Positions 1-5,234 of a DNA stretch of 24,768 bases are shown in pieces. The position numbers and the translations under genes are program-made. The notes below the pieces were generated by a model that saw nothing but the letters and a program-made list of their open reading frames with translations, had not been told where the DNA came from and did no database searches. Origin of the DNA: a virus; IMG/VR virus record IMGVR_UViG_3300025102_000272, positions 1-24,768 of that record. One strand, written 5' to 3'. Position 1 is the stretch's first letter, and each line of letters starts with the position of its first letter.

Positions 1-1
1 A

Positions 2-571
2 AAGCAGCTCGCAAAGCTTCAATCTGAAGTTCAACAGTTGCAGGAAACTCAACAGAGCGCAGTGCGTGAAAACCTTGAAAGCCAAGGTGCTTACAAAGAG
101 TTATATGAAGCGGAGAAGGAGCGTTGCAAAACGCTAGAGAACCGACTTCTTACTGAGACTGCTGAATTACGAACTGAGTTGGAGTCTGTGACCCAATCAG
201 CTAGTCAGGAGCGTCTCAAATCAAATTCTTTATCAGCGATCTCACAATCCAACGCATTAAACCCAGAGCAAATGTACACGTTGCTCCAACCTCAATTGCG
301 TCAAAGTGACGAAGGTAATCCGACTGTGTTAAACGGGGGCGTTGAACAGAGTCTTAGTGATTATCTCGCTAATTTGAAGCAATCAAAGGAATGGCAACAT
401 CATTTTGCAGCGGGTGGAAGTCGAGGAATGGGATCAAACGCAGCCGCGCCAAGCGTCGCACCCGGAATGAAAAACCCCTACAAACTAGGGAATCTAACGG
501 AAGCGTTAAAGCTTGAATCTGAGAATCCTGAACTAGCGCGAGTACTGAAAGCAGAAGCGCAACGAGGGTAA
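2..571 (+). CDS. Capsid scaffolding protein, 5' end missing
   Basis: The reading frame is open from base 2, so the true start lies left of the window. A TTG at 38 is internal and I do not treat it as the start. The visible 189 residues begin with a glutamine- and glutamate-rich coiled coil (about the first 80 residues, with heptad-like E, L and K spacing), then a flexible serine/asparagine stretch, a glycine/alanine/proline linker, and a C-terminal segment NPYKLGNLTEALKLE...NPELARVLKAEA. That tail resembles the MCP-binding end of scaffolds encoded just upstream of HK97-fold capsid genes. No protease motif is visible in this portion, but the missing N-terminus could hold one. It would chaperone procapsid assembly and then leave or be degraded. 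It sits 27 bases upstream of the capsid gene and is probably cotranscribed. Role rests on position plus the C-terminal motif. Confidence 0.75.
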   Translation, partial: KQLAKLQSEVQQLQETQQSAVRENLESQGAYKELYEAEKERCKTLENRLLTETAELRTELESVTQSASQERLKSNSLSAISQSNALNPEQMYTLLQPQLRQSDEGNPTVLNGGVEQSLSDYLANLKQSKEWQHHFAAGGSRGMGSNAAAPSVAPGMKNPYKLGNLTEALKLESENPELARVLKAEAQRG

Positions 572-598
572 TCACAGTAAACTCTCGCAACCAAAAGT

Positions 599-1663
599 AT
601 GGCTGCCCCATATCAAAATTATACCGGGGGTACATTCCTCGGAGATCTAGTCACACGTCCAGAATTTCTGGGCTATGTGCAGGAAGACATTTACAACGCC
701 TGTAAGTTTGTGCAGTCCGGCGCACTTGTTCGCAACAGTGCATTAGACGCAAAAGCCGGTGGTGTAAAAGTTCAAGTTCCTTTCTTTAAACCCATTGCGC
801 CAACTGAAGAAAGAATCACTTCAGCGAACAACTGGGGTACATCTGGAGCCGGTTACTTAACGCCTCAAAAAATAGAGGCGACTGACCAGATTATGCCTAT
901 AATTCATAGGGGTTTCAGTTACGCTGTAGACGATTTATCTAGGCTAGGAACCGGATCTGACCCAATGGGTGCTATCCGTAACCAAATCTCCCAAGCAATC
1001 AACAAGCTAAGAACAGCAACAATGCTGAATCAGCTTGACGGTATCTTCGGAGCAGTAACCGGTAACGCAACAGACGTATCTAGCAACGCAGCTTCTACAG
1101 AAACCAACTACTTGTCTATCTCTAACGTCATCAAGGCTAAAAACCTACTTGGCGAAAGATCTAGTGAGTTAAGTGTGATCGCAATGCACTCCGATGTATA
1201 TGCGTATCTACAGCAAGCAGGTTCATTGCAATTCTCATCCACAGCTTTAGCTGCATCTGGAGCAATCCAGTGGGGTGGCGGTGGAATCGGTCAAACAAAG
1301 ACCGAAGTTGCGTTCTTTAATGGCCTTCGCGTCATTCAAGATGACCTATGCGCTCCAACACTTAACGCAGGTGGTTCTGACCAGTACCCTGTTTACATTC
1401 TTGGTGCTGGTGCATTGAACGAAGGTGTTCAGCAAGAGCTAAAAATTGAAAGCGACAGGAACATCTTATCGAAACAAGATGTCATCTCTCTTGACTACCA
1501 CTACGGTTTCCATCTAGGTGGAACTAAGTACGGCGGTGCTGACAACCCAACAAATGCCAACTTATCTACAGCAGGTAACTGGACATTGGCTTACAGCGAG
1601 CGCAAGATGGTTGACGCTGTGAAGGTAACAGTTAACACTCCATTTAGTACAAACAAGGCTTAA
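599..1663 (+). CDS. Major capsid protein, HK97-fold type
   Basis: 354 residues, a normal size for a phage major capsid protein that is not fused to its scaffold. The N-terminus (MAAPYQNYTGGTFLGDLVTR) is followed by a segment on capsid-subunit insertion (VQVPFFKPI), the motif RGFSYAVDDLSRLGTGSDPM, a long helix (IRNQISQAINKLRTATML, like the spine helix), and a late segment ESDRNILSKQDVISLDYHYGFHLGG typical of the strand region near the C-terminus of this family. Established knowledge: such subunits build the icosahedral shell after scaffold-directed assembly. ATG 599 is chosen because it gives the family-like N-terminus and is the first start after the scaffold stop. No clear Shine-Dalgarno sequence precedes it (cgcaaccaaaagt), odd for what should be the most abundant virion protein. 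A terminator follows about 30 bases after the stop. Confidence 0.9.
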   Translation: MAAPYQNYTGGTFLGDLVTRPEFLGYVQEDIYNACKFVQSGALVRNSALDAKAGGVKVQVPFFKPIAPTEERITSANNWGTSGAGYLTPQKIEATDQIMPIIHRGFSYAVDDLSRLGTGSDPMGAIRNQISQAINKLRTATMLNQLDGIFGAVTGNATDVSSNAASTETNYLSISNVIKAKNLLGERSSELSVIAMHSDVYAYLQQAGSLQFSSTALAASGAIQWGGGGIGQTKTEVAFFNGLRVIQDDLCAPTLNAGGSDQYPVYILGAGALNEGVQQELKIESDRNILSKQDVISLDYHYGFHLGGTKYGGADNPTNANLSTAGNWTLAYSERKMVDAVKVTVNTPFSTNKA

Positions 1664-1672
1664 TTGCTAACG

Positions 1673-1686
1673 CAACTAAGTTAAGT
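1673..1686 (+). repeat. Intergenic dyad element, copy 1 (CAACTAAGTTAAGT)
   Basis: Matches 12 of 14 positions of CAACTTGGTTAAGT, found before the genes at 13525 and 18899. It lies 10 bases after the capsid stop, preceded by TAATTGCTAACG, and just upstream of the terminator. This is the only copy not directly upstream of a start codon, which argues against a simple promoter or ribosome-site role. Confidence 0.45.
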
Positions 1687-1691
1687 AAAAT

Positions 1692-1728
1692 AAAGGGGGC
1701 GGCCTTCGTAAGCTTCCCCTTTTTATTT
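1692..1728 (+). terminator. Rho-independent terminator after the capsid gene
   Basis: AAAGGGG (1692-1698) can pair with CCCCTTT (1716-1722), enclosing a 17-base loop with a small inner CTT/AAG pairing. A U-rich run TTTTTATTT (1720-1728) overlaps and follows the descending arm. Placed 28 bases after the capsid stop, it would reduce read-through into the neck genes and make capsid transcripts more abundant than those downstream. Confidence 0.75.
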
Positions 1729-1763
1729 AGTTCACTAAGATTGAGATAGTTATCGGAGTACAG

Positions 1764-1928
1764 ATGATTAACGTGGTTCGTCTGTATTTAGAGCCTCGAA
1801 CGGAAATACCAGAGCATCAATTACCGCCTCACTATCCAAAAGTTGTTGATGTATTACCCCACGAAGTTAGAAAAACCCGCCGACGGTTAAAAAAAGCCGG
1901 TTTTGAAGTTTTCGCTGTACCGATCTAA
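1764..1928 (+). CDS. Small basic protein of unknown function, 54 aa
   Basis: ATG 1764 has a good ribosome site (GGAG at 1755-1758, five bases upstream). The frame runs 54 codons to a TAA that overlaps the next ATG by one base (TAATG at 1926-1930), a coupling used repeatedly in this cluster. That makes it a real gene despite its size. The product MINVVRLYLEPRTEIPEH... is proline-rich in the first half and has a basic helix VRKTRRRLKKAGFEVF in the second, ending AVPI. There is no signal peptide or membrane segment. I do not recognise the family. Position between capsid and connector suggests a small head or neck factor or a capsid accessory protein, but nothing in the sequence proves it. Confidence 0.7.
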   Translation: MINVVRLYLEPRTEIPEHQLPPHYPKVVDVLPHEVRKTRRRLKKAGFEVFAVPI

Positions 1929-2449
1929 TGCCACTCCCCTCCACCACAAGCTACGTTCCAAGAGCCGACGCTGACACGTATTTCGCTACTACATTTAACA
2001 GTGCAGCATGGACAGCACTAACCAATGCTCAGAAGGATCTTTGTTTACAAGTAGCCACTAGGAATTTAGAAAGTCTTCAGTGGTACGGAACCAAATGCAC
2101 AGATGATCAGGCATTGCAATGGCCGAGGGAGATAGCAGCCGACGGTTCTTGCGATGCCACTGTCTGCACAACTATTCCAGATAAGCTAGTCGAAGCAACT
2201 TGTGAGTTAGCCCTCAAGCTTCATTCAAACCAATCAATTTATATTGATGGACCCGAATCAACGACAACAGGAACGTATGTGTCAAAGCAACGTCTAGGTG
2301 AGCTTGAAGTTGAGTATGAAGAATATGACGGAGTTAAGAATGTATCTACCGGTCCTAAGATCATTGTTTTATTTCCTTGGTTAAAGGACTTACTACGCTG
2401 CTACGCGAAAGTAGGTAGTCAGACAATCATGTTAGCGGTGAGATCGTGA
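1928..2449 (+). CDS. Head-tail connector (adaptor) protein, 'DnaT-like' family
   Basis: 173 residues. The N-terminal SYVPRADADTYFATTFNSAAWTAL, the next helix QKDLCLQVATRNLESLQWYGTK, and QALQWPRE followed by IPDKLVEATCELALKL form the pattern of the small helical connector family annotated in phages as putative DnaT-like or gp6-like head-tail adaptor proteins. Such proteins dock as a ring beneath the portal. The helical core occupies roughly residues 8-105; the C-terminal 60 residues (YVSKQRLGELEVEYEE...) look extended. The start overlaps the upstream stop (TAATG) and its stop overlaps the next start (GTGA at 2446-2449). Placement between capsid and head-closure genes supports the role; the DnaT label is a family name and does not imply replication. 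Confidence 0.75.
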   Translation: MPLPSTTSYVPRADADTYFATTFNSAAWTALTNAQKDLCLQVATRNLESLQWYGTKCTDDQALQWPREIAADGSCDATVCTTIPDKLVEATCELALKLHSNQSIYIDGPESTTTGTYVSKQRLGELEVEYEEYDGVKNVSTGPKIIVLFPWLKDLLRCYAKVGSQTIMLAVRS

Positions 2450-2826
2450 GCGAAGTCGATACCGTATTTGGTCCAATACCCGGTCCCATCATTGCAAAAT
2501 GGGGTCAATCAATGGTGTTCATAAGATCTGAGAGAGTCGGGTCTTACTACGATCAAGACAGTGGTGAAGTGATTGTCCCTGAGACAAGGTTGGCAGTTAA
2601 AGCAGTCATCACCCGCGTAACCCCAACTGAAGTAAATGGAACATTGCAATCAACGGATGTAAAGATCTTGATTGATGCAGCCCAACTAGGAACAACGTAT
2701 ATAACAACAGCCGATCAATTCGAGTACACAGAGGACACTGATACCATCACAGCCAACATAGTGAGAGTTGATGCATCAAGAGGAGATAAGCCTATTTTCT
2801 ACACTTGTTTTGCGAGGCCACAGTAA
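2446..2826 (+). CDS. Head closure / head-tail joining protein (second adaptor)
   Basis: 126 residues, mostly predicted beta strands, starting at GTG 2446, which overlaps the upstream TGA (GTGA). The alternating segments VFGPIPGPIIAKWGQSMVFIRSE, TRLAVKAVITRVTP and ADQFEYTEDTDTITANIVRVD resemble the small beta-barrel joining or closure proteins found at this position in siphoviruses. There is no membrane segment and no catalytic motif. It would sit between the connector ring and the tail terminator and hold DNA in the packaged head. The assignment leans mainly on gene order and length; an alternative is an uncharacterised neck protein. Its stop overlaps the next start by one base. Confidence 0.55.
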   Translation: MSEVDTVFGPIPGPIIAKWGQSMVFIRSERVGSYYDQDSGEVIVPETRLAVKAVITRVTPTEVNGTLQSTDVKILIDAAQLGTTYITTADQFEYTEDTDTITANIVRVDASRGDKPIFYTCFARPQ

Positions 2827-3293
2827 TGCCGAAGCCAATATCTCAACTCATCCCCGATTTCAGAGAAGCGTTGAAAGACGGTATTAAAGACGCGGCTGAG
2901 AATATTGTCGAAGGATTAATCGAAGATGGGCCTTATTGGGATGGTATTTTTGCCGCTTCATGGGAAGTAAAGAAGGGACAAAGAACTATTACGACTTACC
3001 CCATCAATATGAAAGGAGCGAAGAGGTCTCCTGTAGCAAAACCTAAACCAAAGAACGTAAAGCCCTTATTACCAGCGATTCCAAATAACGAAAAGTTAGA
3101 GGGTTATACCATTGGGAATATGACGCGATACCGTGGCTATGCAATGGATTTATTACCGACACCGACAGGAAGACAGCAGGGAGATGCACCTAATAAAACA
3201 GCTAGAAAAGACTGGTATCTCCGTTACGTGCGGGGCGGTCGTATGCAAAAGAGATATGACGAAGCAATGACCAATGTATTTAAAAAATACTAA
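2826..3293 (+). CDS. Tail completion / neck protein (gp10-like)
   Basis: 155 residues from ATG 2826, which overlaps the upstream TAA (TAATG). A longer in-frame start at 2805 would overlap the preceding gene by 22 bases and is less likely. The product starts with an amphipathic helix (SQLIPDFREALKDGIKDAAENIVEGL), then DGPYWDGIFAASWEVKKGQRTI, and ends in a strongly basic tail (RRYDEAMTNVFKKY-like, here RMQKRYDEAMTNVFKKY). A DG.Y..G....SW pattern near the N-terminus is typical of phage neck or tail-completion proteins of the HK97 gp10 type, which act at the head-tail interface. A proline- and lysine-rich stretch (residues 58-78) looks flexible. The stop overlaps the next start. Confidence 0.6.
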   Translation: MPKPISQLIPDFREALKDGIKDAAENIVEGLIEDGPYWDGIFAASWEVKKGQRTITTYPINMKGAKRSPVAKPKPKNVKPLLPAIPNNEKLEGYTIGNMTRYRGYAMDLLPTPTGRQQGDAPNKTARKDWYLRYVRGGRMQKRYDEAMTNVFKKY

Positions 3294-3727
3294 TGACTCT
3301 TCAATCCATCCGAGCAATCTACGAAGCCCCAATCATTTCGGCTCTTGCGGCTTTAACTCCTACAGTTAACTGCTTTGTAGATAACCAGCCAGTTAAAAAG
3401 ACTGACGCAGTAAAAGAACATGCTTTAGTCCGTTTAAGTTTCAGTGGTATGACTGAACCAACACTCGGACCAAGTATGGAGAATATACGTGGGGTCTTAA
3501 TTGTTGAGTGTTTCGCTAAAAAGAATAAGGGGCCAGCTAGAGCGCAAGAGATGATTACTGCGGTAATGACGGCGTTAAACAATCTAAATACCTGTAAACC
3601 ACATCCATCGACAGGTAGTTATGGAACTGTTGGTATGATTGACGGCCCTAACTTCGCAGCGTTAGAAGATCAGCCACATTACATGGCAAGCATTAGCTGT
3701 CCTTTCAAAGCAACTCACTTAAGTTAG
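3293..3727 (+). CDS. Tail terminator protein (gpU-like)
   Basis: 144 residues starting at the ATG that overlaps the previous TAA. The pattern of an N-terminal helix (LQSIRAIYEAPIISALAAL), a strand with VNCFVDNQPV, then HALVRLSFSGMTEPTLGPSMENIRGVLIVECFAKKNKGPARAQEMITAVMTAL, and a late strand PHYMASISCPFKAT matches phage tail terminators of the lambda gpU kind: a small alpha/beta fold with GxLxVxxFxxKxxGxxxA. These form a hexamer that caps the tail tube and stops polymerisation. Its position directly before the tail tube gene agrees. A structured 77-base intergenic leader follows the stop. Confidence 0.7.
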   Translation: MTLQSIRAIYEAPIISALAALTPTVNCFVDNQPVKKTDAVKEHALVRLSFSGMTEPTLGPSMENIRGVLIVECFAKKNKGPARAQEMITAVMTALNNLNTCKPHPSTGSYGTVGMIDGPNFAALEDQPHYMASISCPFKATHLS

Positions 3728-3738
3728 AATCCAAATAA

Positions 3739-3796
3739 GTACTAGCCCCCGAGTACAGCAACGCCCCCGCTGTAGTTTCAACTCTCTTTTAGAGAG
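3739..3796 (+). promoter_or_regulatory. Structured leader before the tail tube gene: overlapping hairpins
   Basis: Three inverted repeats lie in the gap 3728-3804. GTACT (3739-3743) pairs with AGTAC (3752-3756). TACAGC (3754-3759) pairs with GCTGTA (3769-3774). CTCTCT (3782-3787) pairs with AGAGAG (3791-3796), closing a three-base TTT loop. The first two share bases 3754-3756, so their full-length forms exclude each other, and both loops hold the same C-rich heptamer GCCCCCG (3745-3751 and 3763-3769). The third occupies the ribosome-site region of the TTG start at 3805 and is followed after CTAG by ATTTTT. This could be an attenuator, a translational switch or an RNA-stability element; pairing is read from sequence only. 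Confidence 0.45.
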
Positions 3797-3804
3797 CTAG
3801 ATTT

Positions 3805-4587
3805 TTGCCAGTTTCTTGCTCTTCGCAAGTCTTAACAGGTACAGATGGAAGCGTTTGGTTTCAACCAGCGTCTACCGAATTTTGCCTGAAAGACTATACA
3901 GACTTTCCCGCCGGGACTTCTATAACAGTTCCTTCGGATCACGATTTTCGTGTTAACGACCCAGTTAAGTTCACTGCTCAAGGTACAGGGCATATAGATG
4001 CCAACCTCACAGCAGGAACAACTTATTATGTCGTCGCTAAAGCAGCAACAACAATAGATGTATCAGCATCAGCCGGTGGTACTGCCATAACTCTCGCGGG
4101 TGATGGCGGTACAGGTAGTGCAGATTCATCCAATACTGCTGTCAATCACATCAAGATTGACTACGCGGAATTTGCTGCGATCTGTCAGGTGAAATCATTC
4201 TCTCTCGACTTATCTCGCGAGGAGATTGACACAACTGTTCTACCTTGCACAGTTAACACCACAGGTTCACTTGCTTCATTTAGAACAATGCAAGCGGGTT
4301 TTGCCTCTGGGTCTGGAACAATGGAAGTTCAGTTCACTGACGATCAAACCAATCTTGCTAACAGACTTCTCGGCAACAGCATGAGAAGGAATCAAGATGG
4401 AGCTTCTGTTCGTTTATTTATCAACACTGTTGGTACAACTGCGACACCATCCACAACAGACAGCCTATACATTGAAGCCCCAATCTCAATCATGGGATTC
4501 AGTTTGAATGTATCTCCAGAGGATGTAATTGTCGGTTCGTTAAACTTCAGTCTTTCAGGTCAGCCAACACATCTTTTGGGTAACTAG
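3805..4587 (+). CDS. Major tail protein (tail tube) with inserted FCCH/Ig-like domain
   Basis: 260 residues from a TTG start (3805) just downstream of the hairpin leader. The tail-tube core is split: residues 1-32 (SSQVLTGTDGSVWFQPAST) and 115-260, where VKSFSLDLSREEIDTTVLPC, AGFASGSGTMEVQF and IEAPISIMGFSLNVSPEDVIVGSLNFSLSG are typical tube-protein strands. Between them, about residues 33-112, lies a separate all-beta module with FPAGTSITVPSDHDFRVNDP and LTAGTTYYVVAKAATTIDVS, of the kind seen as FCCH-like or Ig-like decorations in phage virion proteins. Stacked hexameric rings would form the tube through which DNA passes. A strong terminator 20 bases after the stop insulates it from the chaperone genes, consistent with high-level expression of a tube protein. 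Confidence 0.8.
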   Translation: MPVSCSSQVLTGTDGSVWFQPASTEFCLKDYTDFPAGTSITVPSDHDFRVNDPVKFTAQGTGHIDANLTAGTTYYVVAKAATTIDVSASAGGTAITLAGDGGTGSADSSNTAVNHIKIDYAEFAAICQVKSFSLDLSREEIDTTVLPCTVNTTGSLASFRTMQAGFASGSGTMEVQFTDDQTNLANRLLGNSMRRNQDGASVRLFINTVGTTATPSTTDSLYIEAPISIMGFSLNVSPEDVIVGSLNFSLSGQPTHLLGN

Positions 4588-4608
4588 ACTAAGTTTGGGA
4601 ATGTTCGC

Positions 4609-4638
4609 AAGCCTCCTATGTCTGCGGGAGGCTTTTTT
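4609..4638 (+). terminator. Strong Rho-independent terminator after the tail tube gene
   Basis: AAGCCTCC (4609-4616) and GGAGGCTT (4627-4634) form a perfect eight-base-pair stem around a ten-base loop, followed directly by a run of six T (4633-4638). It is the clearest terminator in the window and separates the tail tube transcript from the chaperone and tape-measure genes, which are needed in smaller amounts. Confidence 0.9.
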
Positions 4639-4643
4639 ATGCT

Positions 4644-4663
4644 TATAATTAACTTAACTAAGT
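4644..4663 (+). promoter_or_regulatory. TATAAT hexamer plus dyad element, copy 2, before the chaperone genes
   Basis: A perfect TATAAT (4644-4649) starts six bases after the terminator T-run. Two bases beyond it is ACTTAACTAAGT (4652-4663), an inverted repeat (ACTTA/TAAGT) whose reverse complement matches ACTTGGTTAAGT at 11 of 12 positions. No convincing -35 hexamer is visible 16-18 bases upstream, where the terminator stem lies. A start site would fall inside the dyad, the usual place for an operator or an element for a phage-specific factor. Restarting transcription immediately after a strong terminator makes biological sense here. Confidence 0.5.
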
Positions 4664-4671
4664 AATTATTT

Positions 4672-5043
4672 ATGGCCGCGTTGAATCTGATCGAGAAACT
4701 CAAGAAAGCAGCAAATTTAAAGCCATCTAAAAAGACTGTTGTTTTAACGAACGGAGAAGTTGTTGAGTTTTACTGCGCTCCCTTAACGATGGCAGAGAGA
4801 CAAAAAGCCCAAGCCCAAGCAAAGAATGACGACACCAACGAACTAGCTCTTCAACTACTGGTCAATAAAGCAGTTGATGATAAGGGTGAGCGTTTATTTA
4901 ACGTCAGTCACATCAGTGAGTTGAAGTACATGTGTCGTGAACAGGATGTCCAAGCACTCATGCTTGCAGTAATCAATGATTCAGAAGAAGAGGAGGCACC
5001 AACCGACATGAAAAGAACTAGAAAAGCAGCTTCGGAAGGATAA
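4672..5043 (+). CDS. Tail assembly chaperone, G-like upstream frame
   Basis: 123 residues, ATG 4672, eight bases after the dyad element. The sequence KLKKAANLKPSKKTVVLTNGEVVEFYCAPLTMAERQKAQAQA, then an acidic/helical body (DTNELALQLLVNKAVDDKGERLFNVSHISELKYMCREQDVQALMLAVI) and an acidic-basic tail, is the standard pattern of phage tail chaperones (compare the 'VxYxxPLTxxERxxA' strand-helix motif). Such proteins bind the tape measure and recruit tail-tube subunits. Its position directly upstream of the T-like frame and the tape measure is diagnostic. The last 11 codons overlap an open +1/-2 frame (from 5012) that continues into the T-like domain. Confidence 0.8.
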   Translation: MAALNLIEKLKKAANLKPSKKTVVLTNGEVVEFYCAPLTMAERQKAQAQAKNDDTNELALQLLVNKAVDDKGERLFNVSHISELKYMCREQDVQALMLAVINDSEEEEAPTDMKRTRKAASEG

Positions 5044-5050
5044 TTTCTTG

Positions 5051-5203
5051 ATGCTTTCCTTCGGAGTCGCGAAGGAATTAGGTATGACCCTGCAACAGCT
5101 TTATCAAAACATCACTTTAGAGGAGCTTTTAGCGTGGTCTGCATATTTTTCAATCATCAATCAAGAGCAAGATGAAGCTATGAAAAAGGCAAGACGACGC
5201 TAA
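5051..5203 (+). CDS. Tail assembly chaperone, T-like downstream frame
   Basis: A 50-codon frame from ATG 5051, seven bases after the G-like stop. The product FGVAKELGMTLQQLYQNITLEELLAWSAYFSIINQEQDEAMKKARRR has the hallmarks of the T half of a phage G/GT chaperone: an 'A.E.GMT..qL....t..EL..W.AYf.l..e' core and a basic C-terminus. In lambda-type phages it is made only as an extension of G by a -1 frameshift. Here the frame continues upstream without a stop to 5012, overlapping the G-like end, but reaching it needs +1 or -2. No classical slippery heptamer is seen; AAA followed by G at 5023-5026 would allow +1 re-pairing. Independent reinitiation at ATG 5051 is the alternative. Confidence 0.75.
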   Translation: MLSFGVAKELGMTLQQLYQNITLEELLAWSAYFSIINQEQDEAMKKARRR

Positions 5204-5214
5204 AGTAATGAAAT

Positions 5215-5229
5215 AACCAAGTTGAGTTA
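5215..5229 (-). repeat. Intergenic dyad element, copy 3, inverted, before the tape measure gene
   Basis: AACCAAGTTGAGTTA is the reverse complement of TAACTCAACTTGGTT, which matches 14 of 15 bases of AAACTCAACTTGGTT at 13503-13517. It sits between the chaperone stop (5203) and the TTG start of the tape measure (5235). This is the only clearly reversed near-exact copy; the AAGT arm is replaced, so the dyad is incomplete. Confidence 0.45.
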
Positions 5230-5234
5230 GACCG

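Noticed and set aside
571-599. A dyad element copy before the capsid gene (AAACTC...CAACC...AAGT)
   Set aside because: Only scattered matches to the element with altered spacing; not above what I would expect by chance.
1928-2449. DnaT-like label taken as a primosome protein
   Set aside because: The label is a family name carried by phage connectors; gene order and coupling place it in head-tail joining.
2805-2825. Longer start for the tail completion gene
   Set aside because: ATG 2826 gives the TAATG one-base overlap used throughout this cluster.
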